A DNA stretch of 64,000 nucleotides from a virus, in IMG/VR virus record IMGVR_UViG_3300029319_000012, positions 42,406 through 106,405 of that record, one strand, 5' to 3'. The notes beneath the pieces are model-generated. The model did not search any database and had not been told where the DNA came from. It saw only the letters and a list, made by a program, of their open reading frames with translations. A program made the translations under genes and the position numbers. Below are positions 54,530 through 62,875 of this stretch, one piece after another. Every line of letters starts with the position of its first letter. Within the stretch, counting starts at the first letter, position 1.

Positions 54530-56115
54530 TGTCTTTTAAATTATCGCGAGATGAAATCTTAAAAGAAATTGTTAAGTCTGGCAAGGATCCAGTTTATTTT
54601 ATTAACAATTATGCTAAGATCTCCCACCCAATGCGAGGTCTTATTCCTTTTAATACTTATGATTTCCAAACTGACTTGTTGAAAGATTTCAATGATTATC
54701 GTTTCAATGTCATTCTTAAAGCCCGCCAGCTGGGTATTTCAACAATTACAGCTGCATATGTCGCATGGATGATGATGTTTCATCGCGACAAGAATGTTTT
54801 GGTTATAGCGACAAAGTTTAGCACTGCTGCAAATCTTGTTAAGAAAGTTAAGTCAATACATAGAAACTTGCCAAAATGGATGAAATTAGCGGACATATCT
54901 ATCGATAATAGAACTTCTTTTGAGTTGACTAATGGCTCGCAGATTAAGGCTAGTTCGACATCTGGCGACGCCGGTCGTTCTGAAGCGCTATCTCTCTTGG
55001 TTATTGACGAGGCTGCACACGTTGAAGGTCTGGATGAACTATGGACTGGCTTGTACCCTACACTGTCTACTGGTGGTCGCTGTATTGCTCTCTCAACTCC
55101 TAACGGCGTTGGCAATTGGTTTCATCAAACTTGCATTGACGCAGAGATAGAAAAAAACGATTTTCATTTAGTTACTTTGCCATGGCAAGTACATCCTGAC
55201 AGAGATCAAGAATGGTTTGACAAAGAAACAAAAAATATGTCACGCCGTCAAATTGCTCAGGAGCTAGAATGCAACTTCAATATGTCTGGCGAGACTGTTT
55301 TTCACCCAGAGGATATGGAGCTAATTTCACAAGGTGTTGAAGATCCGAAGTATAAAACTGGCTTTGACAGAAACTTGTGGATTTGGGAAGAGTATAAACC
55401 AGAAAATAATTACATGCTTTCGGGCGATGTCGCTCGGGGCGACGGCGCTGACTATTCAACGTTTCATATCTTTAAATTAGAAACAAATGAGTTGGTTGCA
55501 GAGTACAGAGGCAAGCCAACACCTGATATCTTTGCTGATATGCTGATGGGCGTTGGAAAAGAATATGGTAGTTGTATGATGGTTGTTGAAAACAATTCAG
55601 TTGGATGGACAGTCCTTAACAAGTTGCAAGAGCTAGGCTACCCCAATATATATTATTCTAAGAAATCAACACATGAATATGTTGATCCATTAATGGCGGA
55701 AAGCTCAAATTCAGTCGTGCCTGGATTTACAACTTCTCAAAAAACAAGACCTTTGGTTGTAGCCAAATTAGAAGAGTTTGTTAGAAATAAACTAATTAAC
55801 ATTAGGTCGAAGAGATTATACAATGAGATGAAGACGTTTGTGTGGCAGAATGGCAAGCCACAAGCAATGAAAAAACACAATGATGATTTAATTATGGCGT
55901 GTGCAATAGGCTGCTGGGTTCGTGACACTGCTTTTGCGGTGAACCAAAGAGATGTTGAGTACCAAAAAGCATTTTTATCATCAATAACCACTTCAAATAG
56001 AAAACTAAACACAACAATTCCTGGAATGATTGCTTACGATAAGCTAAAAACAGAGAAAAAATTAGAAAATGCATCAAAAATGTACACTGATCATTTGTGG
56101 CTGCTAAAGGGGTAA
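54529..56115 (+). CDS. 17: terminase large subunit gp17
   Basis: The 528-residue product is the DNA-packaging motor and nuclease. The ATPase half has an adenine-binding Q-motif-like start (NTYDFQTDLL), Walker A ARQLGIST (residues 65-72) and Walker B LLVIDEAAHV (about 154-163) with the catalytic Glu. The nuclease half has SGDVARGDGADYSTF (about 298-312, first metal Asp), VVENNSVG (about 351-358) and HNDDLIMA (about 449-456) as the RNase-H-like acidic sites. It is somewhat shorter than T4 gp17 (610). It docks on the portal, encoded next, to pump DNA into the prohead. No intron or frame break is seen. Confidence 0.95.
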   Translation: MSFKLSRDEILKEIVKSGKDPVYFINNYAKISHPMRGLIPFNTYDFQTDLLKDFNDYRFNVILKARQLGISTITAAYVAWMMMFHRDKNVLVIATKFSTAANLVKKVKSIHRNLPKWMKLADISIDNRTSFELTNGSQIKASSTSGDAGRSEALSLLVIDEAAHVEGLDELWTGLYPTLSTGGRCIALSTPNGVGNWFHQTCIDAEIEKNDFHLVTLPWQVHPDRDQEWFDKETKNMSRRQIAQELECNFNMSGETVFHPEDMELISQGVEDPKYKTGFDRNLWIWEEYKPENNYMLSGDVARGDGADYSTFHIFKLETNELVAEYRGKPTPDIFADMLMGVGKEYGSCMMVVENNSVGWTVLNKLQELGYPNIYYSKKSTHEYVDPLMAESSNSVVPGFTTSQKTRPLVVAKLEEFVRNKLINIRSKRLYNEMKTFVWQNGKPQAMKKHNDDLIMACAIGCWVRDTAFAVNQRDVEYQKAFLSSITTSNRKLNTTIPGMIAYDKLKTEKKLENASKMYTDHLWLLKG

Positions 56116-56118
56116 AAA

Positions 56119-58113
56119 ATGGCATCAAAGATTAACAAAAAAGGGTCAAGAAACCCAACAAATCCTTTATTTCAGCAGCTGACCAAGCTTTTGTCTGGTC
56201 CATTGGTTAACTATCGCAGGCAGGACACTAGAAAACTTAAAAGAAGGCAGCTAGATAAGTACAAAACTCGCTTTCGATCAGCCAGCGGCAAAGAATTTAA
56301 GCTTTCTTCCTACGATGATATCTATGGTTCCTTGCAAGCTGATTTTTATGCTAGCCAAAATAGAATTGATAGGTATGTTGACTTTGATCAAATGGAGTAT
56401 ACACCAGAAATTGCATCTGCAATGGATATTTACGCAGATGAAATGACAACCAGCTCTGTCTATAGACCGATTCTTAATATTATTTGTAGCAATCAAGAAA
56501 TTAAAGCAGTTCTTGAGACCTTGTTCTATAATGTTTTAAATGTAGAGTTCAATTTATATGGTTGGTCAAGGTCCATGTGTAAATATGGTGATTATTTTTT
56601 ATATTTGGATATCGAAGAGGACCAAGGAATAAAAAATGTTATTGGCTTGCCTGTTAACGAAGTCGAGCGCCTTGAGGGTGAAGATAAAAATAACCCAAAT
56701 TATGTTCAGTATCAATGGAATACAGCCGGCTTGACATTGGAAAATTGGCAAATGGGTCATTTTCGTATTTTAGGAAATGATAAGTTCGCTCCGTATGGCA
56801 CGTCTATATTGGAGCCGGCAAGAAGAATTTGGAGACAGTTAACTCTTATTGAAGATGCGGTAATGGCTTATAGAGTTGTCCGATCTCCTGACAGAAGAGT
56901 TTTTTATATTGATGTTGGTAACATTCCGCCTGAAGATGTTGAGCAGTACATGCAGCGCGTTATGACACAAATGAAGCGCAATCAGATTGTCGATGTTAAC
57001 TCAGGTCGTGTTGATTTAAGATACAACCCTCTAAGTGTTGAAGAGGATTACTATATTCCTGTGAGAGGACAAGCCTCAAATACAAGAATAGAAAGTCTAG
57101 GTGGAGGAAAATACACTGGGGATATTGAAGATTTAAAATATTTAAGAGATAAGTTGTTCAGTGCGTTAAAAATACCAATGTCTTATTTATCTAGAGGTGA
57201 TGGGCAGGCAGAAGACAAGTCTACCTTGGCACAGAAAGATATTCGCTTTGCAAGAACAATTCAAAGGCTTCAGCGTTCTGTCGTATCGGAGCTAGAAAAA
57301 ATTGCTATTGTTCATTTGTTTACAATGGGCTATCGCGGCAATGATCTATTATCTTTTAAACTAAACTTAAACAATCCGTCAAAACTTGCAGAGCTTCAAG
57401 AGCTAGAGCATTGGAAAGCTCGCTTTGATGCTGCAGGAAATGCTTCAGAGGGCTACTTTAGTCGACGCTGGATTGCAAAAAATATTCTTAATGTTCAAGA
57501 GGAAGAGTTTGAAAGAATGCAGAATGAGATGTTCTATGATAGAAAACATGATTTTGCGTTAGAGCAAGTTGGTGAAGCCATGGCTGCAGCTGCAGGCGGC
57601 GGTGGAGGAGCTGCTCTTCCAGGTCTTGAGGGTGAAGCAGGAGCAGCACCTGATGCTGGTGATATAGACTTGCCTGAACCGGAAGCAACTCCAGAGCCGG
57701 AAGCACCAGCAGACACAGGTCCACTTTTGGCGACACCAGGAGCCGAGCCAGCCGCAGAGCCTAGTCCTGCAGCCCCTGGAAAAAGAGACGACGAAGTAAA
57801 AGATAAATTTGGTCGTACCGTGCGTGTCACAAAAGGTGCAAAGGGTAAAAAGTATCGCCCTGTTGTGGGCGAAGATGGCAGGTCGGGACCAGGCGCTAGA
57901 ATTAAATCTAGGCGCGGTTCTTACGCAGGAGGACCTAAGTCATCTTTCCCAGGCTCAAGCGAGATAAAGAGCATAGCAAAGATGACTAGGCTTTCAGAAA
58001 ATGTTAATGCTAATTATAATGAGCAAGAACAAAGTATATTTAACGACAATAGTCATGTAAAGAAGCTTATTGAGTCTTTAGAGAGGTCCACGGATGAAGC
58101 ACAGTCACAATAA
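56119..58113 (+). CDS. 20: portal vertex protein gp20
   Basis: The 664-residue product is the head portal, forming the dodecameric ring for DNA entry and head-tail joining. Recognisable parts are MEYTPEIASAMDIYADE (about residues 92-108), the stem/wing block YGTSILEPARRIWRQLTLIEDAVMAYR in two runs (about 231-260), RSPDRRVFYIDVGN, and MKRNQIVDVNSG. These are shared by T4-type portals. The C-terminal 180 residues differ from T4: an Ala/Gly/Pro/Glu-rich disordered segment (about 490-560) and a basic stretch precede the end. It normally follows gp19, but here comes directly after gp17. Confidence 0.95.
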   Translation: MASKINKKGSRNPTNPLFQQLTKLLSGPLVNYRRQDTRKLKRRQLDKYKTRFRSASGKEFKLSSYDDIYGSLQADFYASQNRIDRYVDFDQMEYTPEIASAMDIYADEMTTSSVYRPILNIICSNQEIKAVLETLFYNVLNVEFNLYGWSRSMCKYGDYFLYLDIEEDQGIKNVIGLPVNEVERLEGEDKNNPNYVQYQWNTAGLTLENWQMGHFRILGNDKFAPYGTSILEPARRIWRQLTLIEDAVMAYRVVRSPDRRVFYIDVGNIPPEDVEQYMQRVMTQMKRNQIVDVNSGRVDLRYNPLSVEEDYYIPVRGQASNTRIESLGGGKYTGDIEDLKYLRDKLFSALKIPMSYLSRGDGQAEDKSTLAQKDIRFARTIQRLQRSVVSELEKIAIVHLFTMGYRGNDLLSFKLNLNNPSKLAELQELEHWKARFDAAGNASEGYFSRRWIAKNILNVQEEEFERMQNEMFYDRKHDFALEQVGEAMAAAAGGGGGAALPGLEGEAGAAPDAGDIDLPEPEATPEPEAPADTGPLLATPGAEPAAEPSPAAPGKRDDEVKDKFGRTVRVTKGAKGKKYRPVVGEDGRSGPGARIKSRRGSYAGGPKSSFPGSSEIKSIAKMTRLSENVNANYNEQEQSIFNDNSHVKKLIESLERSTDEAQSQ

Positions 58114-58903
58114 AAAAAGAAACACAGCATTTATATTTGAAGCATTGATAAAAGAGCTGGCTAAGGCTTCAATGGATAAAGACGCAGACAGAAAAAACAA
58201 ATGCTTGTCGATCATAAAAGAATTTTTTAAAAAAGGCTCGGTGCTTAAAAAAGATTTAGAGATATATGATTCACTTTCGCAAGTCGATGATTTAGACCAA
58301 GTAACAATTGAGAAGATAGTACAAGAATCAAAAGTTCAATTTAAAAGACTCAATAGAGAAAAAGTGTTTAACCAGCAAAGTCGTCTAATAAACATTATTA
58401 ACAAAGTTTTAGGTGAATCTGTGTGGGACAATTTTACTGTTAAATATAAAAAACTAGCAACAATTAATCAGGTGCTAGAACAGCAAAAAAACCCTAAATC
58501 ACAAGTGTTGGTCGAAAGCAAGTTGGTTAGCATGCTTTGCGCCACAGAAACTAAGACTCCCTTTCCTAATGTTAACAACCTCGCAGTGAAGACATTTATT
58601 GAAAAGTTCAATGAGCAGTATTCTGAAAACTTATCTGAGTCACAAAAGTCATTTTTGTCAAAGTATATTCAGACTAATGGCGAAGATAGCGTAGATTTTA
58701 AAGTTTACGTTTACCAAGAGATTGATAAAATTAAATCTTTCCTAAATGAAAATATACAAAATTATGATGGGGCTTTAGCTGAAAATGTAAAAAAAGTAGT
58801 AGACAAAGTATCTAAGTTTAATACTAAGAAGTTTGATGATGAGTTTGTTTTTGATGTTTTAAGAATACAAACTTTAGTGGAGAAATTAGAGCACAATGGC
58901 TAA
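58094..58903 (+). CDS. unknown protein between portal and prohead protease
   Basis: The 269-residue, helical, lysine-rich product overlaps the end of the portal gene by 20 bases and the next gene by 8. GAGAGG lies before ATG 58094. It opens with a basic MKHSHNKKR segment, then a long series of amphipathic helices. Its position between gp20 and gp21 corresponds to where T4 has small prohead core genes (gp67, gp68), so a prohead core or packaging helper role is possible but not shown. I do not recognise a family with a known function. Confidence 0.6.
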   Translation: MKHSHNKKRNTAFIFEALIKELAKASMDKDADRKNKCLSIIKEFFKKGSVLKKDLEIYDSLSQVDDLDQVTIEKIVQESKVQFKRLNREKVFNQQSRLINIINKVLGESVWDNFTVKYKKLATINQVLEQQKNPKSQVLVESKLVSMLCATETKTPFPNVNNLAVKTFIEKFNEQYSENLSESQKSFLSKYIQTNGEDSVDFKVYVYQEIDKIKSFLNENIQNYDGALAENVKKVVDKVSKFNTKKFDDEFVFDVLRIQTLVEKLEHNG

Positions 58904-59423
58904 AGTAAAAATTAAAATAATTGCTGATGAAAAGCAAATACAAAAAATATTCCTTAAAGCAAAAAAGACTTTAGACGATAATATTATTATATATGATCAT
59001 CCTGAGGTAGAGATTCTCGTTATGCCCACTACTAATAAAATAGTTGCAATGCCTAAAGAGCAACTAGACGATGAAATTTATGACACACAAATGAGAATGT
59101 TTAAATTTCTAGCTTCTAAAGGTGTTGTTAACCATGACTCAATTCAAGCAGGTAACATATTCATGTCTATGGAAGGCACAATACCAGCCATGAAAGATGG
59201 AGATGCCCTTCAGCATGTTTTGCTAGTGCTTTCTAAGTTTATCGAAGGAGATTTACCATTCTACAAAGACTTAGAAAACTTTGAGAAAGAAACAGAACAA
59301 GCTTTGCTTGATCCAGAGCCTGATGAATATTCAGATTTTGATCCAGATCGACATGCCGAGAAGAAAGGCAGCTTAAGACCGCAATATCAGCAGTATGGTG
59401 TTGGTGCATTTTATAGAATATAG
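58896..59423 (+). CDS. unknown protein in the head gene cluster
   Basis: The 175-residue product starts in an 8-base overlap with the preceding gene. It begins with a short beta-strand-like KVKIKIIADEK and has a helical middle (QMRMFKFLASKGVV) and an acidic, then basic, C-terminus (EPDEYSDFDPDRHAEKKG). No membrane segments or cysteine motifs are visible. Head-cluster location suggests a role in prohead assembly or DNA packaging. The family is unknown to me. Confidence 0.6.
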   Translation: MAKVKIKIIADEKQIQKIFLKAKKTLDDNIIIYDHPEVEILVMPTTNKIVAMPKEQLDDEIYDTQMRMFKFLASKGVVNHDSIQAGNIFMSMEGTIPAMKDGDALQHVLLVLSKFIEGDLPFYKDLENFEKETEQALLDPEPDEYSDFDPDRHAEKKGSLRPQYQQYGVGAFYRI

Positions 59424-59430
59424 GTGATTT

Positions 59431-59754
59431 ATGGATTTAATTTATTTTATTCTGTGTTCATACGGAATGACTTTTATTTTGGTATACGGCTCTATCTTTA
59501 ATGCAATTAGACCAACCAGCGGTAAGTTAGGGGAATTATTTCATTGCCCACTTTGCACTGGCTTTTGGGTTGGCGTGTTTTTGTGGAGTATCAATTGCCT
59601 AACAGAACTATTTACTTATGATTACAATTTGATAAATGGTTTACTTTTGGGTAGTTTATCAGCCGGCACAAGTTATTTCTTGAGCATGTTGTTAGACGAT
59701 TTTGGCTTAAAATTTAGAAATACACAAGGGGGTGATGAAAATGAGACGGCGTAA
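59431..59754 (+). CDS. DUF1360-like membrane protein
   Basis: The 107-residue product has about three hydrophobic segments (near residues 3-24, 43-56 and 70-92). Between the first two is the motif FHCPLCTGFWVG (residues 37-48), typical of the DUF1360 family of small membrane proteins found in phages and bacteria. The two cysteines (39 and 42) may bind a metal or form a disulfide. Its biochemical role is unknown. It sits in the head cluster just before a terminator, so it ends one transcription unit. Confidence 0.75.
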   Translation: MDLIYFILCSYGMTFILVYGSIFNAIRPTSGKLGELFHCPLCTGFWVGVFLWSINCLTELFTYDYNLINGLLLGSLSAGTSYFLSMLLDDFGLKFRNTQGGDENETA

Positions 59755-59806
59755 TTGTCCAGAAGTTCGACGTTGCTGCAATGGTAGCGAAACCATGCGG
59801 GGGTGA
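59741..59806 (+). CDS. possible 21-aa basic leader peptide
   Basis: An ATG at 59741 follows AAGGGGGTGAT (59726-59736), close to an ideal Shine-Dalgarno, and opens 21 codons to a TGA at 59804. The product is short and basic with three cysteines (MRRRNC, then RRCC). The frame lies partly within the 3' end of the DUF1360 gene, and its own end runs into the terminator hairpin. It may be a real micro-peptide or a leader that affects termination. Support is the ribosome site alone. Confidence 0.3.
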   Translation: MRRRNCPEVRRCCNGSETMRG

Positions 59807-59817
59807 GCCCCGCTTTT
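59781..59817 (+). terminator. two tandem hairpins, the second a rho-independent terminator
   Basis: In the gap before gp21, ATGGT (59781-59785), loop AGCGAA, ACCAT (59792-59796) forms a first stem. Directly next to it GCGGGG (59797-59802), loop GTGAG, CCCCGC (59808-59813) forms a GC-rich six-pair stem followed by TTTT (59814-59817). The second is a typical intrinsic terminator in otherwise AT-rich DNA, and separates the gp17-gp20-DUF1360 run from the gp21 capsid run. It may also act as a partial terminator or RNA processing site. Confidence 0.7.
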
Positions 59818-59838
59818 ACATAAGGAAAAACGATATTA

Positions 59839-60459
59839 ATGTCGAAAGAATTACTTCAAGAATATTTTGAACTGTGCCCTGAAGGTCGCTGCCCTGTACA
59901 TGCGCTAAATGAATCAGAAAAGAAAAGCGTCATGGAAGGAGCGGTCTATCTTGTTGGTATATGCCAAAAAGCTGGTACAAAAAATGGTAATGGTAGAGTG
60001 TATAGAAAAGAGACACTGCAGCGCGAAGTTGAAAGATATCAAAACGCAGTTCGCGAACGTCGTTCTTTAGGCGAGCTTGATCATCCAGATGACTCTGTAA
60101 TTAATTTAAAGAATGCCTCCCACCTTGTAACAAAAATGTGGTGGCAAGGCGATAATGTCATGGGTAAAATTGAGGTGCTAGATACACCATCTGGTAAGAT
60201 TTTAAAAGAGCTGGTAAAGTCTGGAGTGAAATTAGGAATTTCTTCTAGAGGATTAGGCTCTGTTTCTAAAAAAGGTGACAAGCTAATGGTTGAGGATGAT
60301 TTTCAATTAATTTGCTTTGATATGGTTTCGGAGCCATCAACGCCAGGTGCCTACATGAATAAAGATTCTAATGTTGATGCATCAATAAATGTCTACTTAA
60401 AAGAAGAGAAAGAAAATAATAATTTAGACAACCTATTTAAATCGATTTTAAAGGATTAA
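59839..60459 (+). CDS. 21: prohead core protease gp21
   Basis: The 206-residue product is the prohead protease of T4-type phages, which cleaves the scaffold, the major capsid protein and internal proteins during head maturation. The catalytic serine protease signatures are visible: GELDHP (His82, about 78-83) and GISSRGLGS (about 133-141, nucleophile Ser). VYLVGICQKAG and NGNGRVY near residues 38-56 are also typical. Its length matches T4 gp21 (212). It follows the terminator, with AAGGA upstream of the ATG at 59839. Cleavage sites in substrates cannot be judged from this sequence alone. Confidence 0.93.
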   Translation: MSKELLQEYFELCPEGRCPVHALNESEKKSVMEGAVYLVGICQKAGTKNGNGRVYRKETLQREVERYQNAVRERRSLGELDHPDDSVINLKNASHLVTKMWWQGDNVMGKIEVLDTPSGKILKELVKSGVKLGISSRGLGSVSKKGDKLMVEDDFQLICFDMVSEPSTPGAYMNKDSNVDASINVYLKEEKENNNLDNLFKSILKD

Positions 60460-60460
60460 A

Positions 60461-60850
60461 ATGAAAACTGCAGAATTTAAAAAAATAATCAAGCCCCTTA
60501 TTAAGCAGACGGTAAAAGAAGTATTGCTTGAAGAGGGTGTTCTTTCTGGAATTGTTTCAGAGGTAGCAAAAGGCTTATCAAACCAAAGATTGTTTACTGA
60601 GGGCATTACCGTTGAAGCTAAGCAAGAAGATTTACAAGCAAAAGCTGAAAAAATGGAACAAGAAAGACAAGAAAAAATAAAACGTCTTAATGAATCGGCA
60701 AAAACTTCTGGTGCTTTTAAAAACACAAGACCAATACCTGATTCTGGAGGGCATGGACCTTTATCAGGAGTTAGCTCTGGAGATAAGGGCGTTGACATCA
60801 CTGCTATTCAGCAAATAGCTAATGGCAAGTGGAAGGCTTTAATGGGTTAG
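60461..60850 (+). CDS. small head-cluster protein with basic N-terminal helix, possible prohead core protein
   Basis: The 129-residue product follows gp21 by one base after AAGGA. It starts with a basic amphipathic helix (MKTAEFKKIIKPLIKQTVK, then EVLLEEG) and a GVLSGIVSEVAKGL segment. A charged coiled coil lies at about 65-85, and the C-terminal third is Gly/Ser/Pro-rich. Placement between the protease and capsid genes suggests a prohead core or internal head protein, comparable in position to T4 gp67/gp68. The N-terminal helix is similar in type to the one encoded at 52439. Function is inferred. Confidence 0.55.
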   Translation: MKTAEFKKIIKPLIKQTVKEVLLEEGVLSGIVSEVAKGLSNQRLFTEGITVEAKQEDLQAKAEKMEQERQEKIKRLNESAKTSGAFKNTRPIPDSGGHGPLSGVSSGDKGVDITAIQQIANGKWKALMG

Positions 60851-60853
60851 AAA

Positions 60854-61087
60854 ATGTCTGAAAAAGTAGTAAATGTGAAAGTTACAGCAAAACAATGCGG
60901 GTATGATATTACAAAGATGATTCGCAGATTTACAAAAAAAGTTAAAAAACAAAGAGTAATTCAAGAGGTGCTCGACCGCAGGTTTTTTGAAAAACCCTCT
61001 AAAAAAAGAAGACTTGCAAGACTTAAAAAGAAAAGAAACGCTCAAAAAGCAGAGCGAGAAAGAAATAAAAAACTAGATATAAAGTAG
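60854..61087 (+). CDS. rpsU: ribosomal protein bS21 homologue
   Basis: The 77-residue, very basic product aligns along its length with bacterial small-subunit protein bS21. A short N-terminal strand (VVNVKV) is followed by a helix with MIRRFTKKVKK (residues 22-32; E. coli has ALRRFKRSCEK), VIQEVLDRRFFEKPSKKRR (35-53; E. coli AEVRRREFYEKPTTERK) and a Lys/Arg-rich tail. bS21 binds near the 3' end of 16S rRNA and helps recognise the Shine-Dalgarno. Copies in marine phages are known from published surveys. It lies among capsid genes, so its expression is expected to be late. A role in biasing host translation is inference. Confidence 0.88.
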   Translation: MSEKVVNVKVTAKQCGYDITKMIRRFTKKVKKQRVIQEVLDRRFFEKPSKKRRLARLKKKRNAQKAERERNKKLDIK

Positions 61088-61097
61088 GAGAATTAAA

Positions 61098-61607
61098 ATG
61101 GCACTAGACCCAATAACAGGACAACCAATTTATGGTGGCTCACCCGGCGTGGGCTTAAGAAACGTAGGCTCATATCAGGTCTCTGGCGCACCTTTTGTAA
61201 CGCAATCTTTAAGTCTAGATTCGGCCAAGATGCACATGGTTGAATTTCCTAACGTGACAAAGCGCGTTGTTGTAACAAACTTAGGCACCGTTGCAAATAA
61301 ATTTATTCTTGTTATGTTCAATAGCGGCTCGACAACAACTGAGATTACTTTTCCAGGATCGTCAGGCGCGCAGGACTTCGCTACAACTGCAGATGTTTAT
61401 GCTAACTTTCATTATGTTCCTGTCGCAGCAGGAGCAAATTTTGATATTAACGCCAAGGTTAAAAGAATTTATGTGGCTAATTTAACAGAAGAAACACGCT
61501 GGGGTGGATCAGCCACTAATGGTTTAGGCTACATGGTTACTGCTGAGTTAACAAATGTTCCGACTGCTAGGATGTATGAGCTTACCGGCTCTGGCATCAC
61601 AGAGTAA
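61098..61607 (+). CDS. capsid-adjacent structural protein, possible head decoration protein
   Basis: The 169-residue product begins MALDPITGQPIYGGSPG and is beta-rich with many Ser, Thr, Gly and Asn residues (VVVTNLGTVANKFILVMF, then NSGSTTTEITFPG). There are no cysteines, membrane segments or coiled coils. AGGAG precedes ATG 61098. A beta-sandwich surface protein placed just upstream of the scaffold and major capsid genes is a natural decoration-protein candidate. It is also possible that it is a small tail or neck subunit. Family not recognised with confidence. Confidence 0.6.
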   Translation: MALDPITGQPIYGGSPGVGLRNVGSYQVSGAPFVTQSLSLDSAKMHMVEFPNVTKRVVVTNLGTVANKFILVMFNSGSTTTEITFPGSSGAQDFATTADVYANFHYVPVAAGANFDINAKVKRIYVANLTEETRWGGSATNGLGYMVTAELTNVPTARMYELTGSGITE

Positions 61608-61708
61608 TCTAACAATTAGTTAGCTAGAGTTAGAACAGCTTAAAAATATTCTTTTAAATCTGGAGGGCACTATTTATTATTGACAAATTGTCTTCTAGGA
61701 GCTTAAGC
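61608..61708 (+). promoter_or_regulatory. intergenic region with candidate late promoter element before gp22
   Basis: This 101-base gap is the longest in the window. It holds two competing weak stems, TCTAAC (61608-61613) with GTTAGA (61629-61634), and CTAAC (61609-61613) with GTTAG (61619-61623), and no clear T-run. It also holds the element CACTATTTATTATTG (61668-61682), about 28 bases before gp22. That is related to elements upstream of four other genes and is a candidate late promoter. No T4-type TATAAATA is present. The AGGAG for gp22 lies at 61697-61701. Confidence 0.35.
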
Positions 61709-62851
61709 ATGTCTGAAATGTTAGAACAAGCGATTATTGATGCAACTGCTTTAAAGCAAGCTGCAGTTAAAAACGCAGAAACTTTAGTATTAGAAAAATA
61801 TTCAAATGAGATTGAAAGTGCGGTGCAAGCACTTTTAGAGCAAGATGCCCCTGAGGCAGATTTGCCAGACATGCTCGGTACACCTGACGCCCCTGAAGCT
61901 GATTTGGGCGGATCAGATCCTACTGCTGGTCAAGCTCAGCTTTCTGTTAGTGACGATATACCAATGGCGTCGACAGATGATTCTGATGCAACAATTGAAA
62001 TTGCTTTAGATCAGCTAATGGAAGAGCTAGATTTAGCTGCAGAGGACTTAGACATGGATCTTACAGAAGAAGACTTGGATCCTCTAGAGGAGCTTGAGCT
62101 GGCTGAGATAGAGCTTGAAGAGGAAGAGGCTAAGCCAGAGGAGCCGGTTGAAGATGATGCTGCAGCAGCTATTGAAAAAGCCAATCAGACATCTGATGAG
62201 AGTTTTATTGCGCGCATGACACAAGCCATGGCTGAAGCACGCCAAGAAACTGTTGCCGAGCAATTGACTGTTGATATCAAGCCAATGAAGAGAGGCTGGG
62301 CAGGCATTTCTGAAGGCGAGCTAGAAATCGCCGAAGAAGAGCTTCTTGCAATGGAGCAAGACTCCAAAGTTAGAGAAGAGCGCGCAGCAATCAGAAAAGC
62401 TGTTAAAGCTTTAGAGGGAGTGAATGAATCACTCGTCGAAAAAAACAATACATTAAAAGAAAGCTTATCTAACAAAGATGGCAAAATAAAACAATTACAA
62501 AAAATCGCTAGTTTAATGAAAGAGGAATTGGAAAATCTTTCCCTAACAAACACCAAGCTAGTGTTACAAAATAAGGCACTTACAAGCGACTCGTTAAATG
62601 GGCGGCAAAAGCAAAAGCTTGCCGAAGCTATCTCAAGTGCCGAGACAGTTGAAGAGGCTAAAGTTATTTACGAAACCCTTCAAAGCACAGTGGGCAGCAC
62701 CTCAAGCAAAAAGCAGCCAGAGTCACTAGGCGAAGCAGTTCAAAAAACCTCTTCTATAATATTGTCGAATAGGAACCAAGGTTCTGAAAGACAAAAAGCT
62801 AATCCAACGCTCGATCGTTGGAAATTCCTTGCTGGAATACAAAAAGACTAA
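61709..62851 (+). CDS. 22: prohead core scaffold protein gp22
   Basis: The 380-residue product is strongly acidic and helical with long coiled coils (DLDPLEELELAEIELEEEE near residue 130; KALEGVNESLVEKNNTLKES near 233), as in gp22, the major scaffold on which the prohead shell forms. The closing block DRWKFLAGIQKD is typical of this family. It lies just before gp23, as in T4. ATG 61709 follows AGGAG by seven bases; an in-frame TTG at 61688 overlaps the promoter-like element and is unlikely. The protein is normally cleaved by gp21 to small peptides that leave the head. Confidence 0.88.
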   Translation: MSEMLEQAIIDATALKQAAVKNAETLVLEKYSNEIESAVQALLEQDAPEADLPDMLGTPDAPEADLGGSDPTAGQAQLSVSDDIPMASTDDSDATIEIALDQLMEELDLAAEDLDMDLTEEDLDPLEELELAEIELEEEEAKPEEPVEDDAAAAIEKANQTSDESFIARMTQAMAEARQETVAEQLTVDIKPMKRGWAGISEGELEIAEEELLAMEQDSKVREERAAIRKAVKALEGVNESLVEKNNTLKESLSNKDGKIKQLQKIASLMKEELENLSLTNTKLVLQNKALTSDSLNGRQKQKLAEAISSAETVEEAKVIYETLQSTVGSTSSKKQPESLGEAVQKTSSIILSNRNQGSERQKANPTLDRWKFLAGIQKD

Positions 62852-62875
62852 ATTTAAATTATAGGAGATAAAAAA

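Noticed and set aside
59755-59838. tRNA or small structured RNA in the gap before gp21
   Set aside because: The two stems do not form a cloverleaf and there is no T-loop or acceptor stem; the terminator explanation is simpler.
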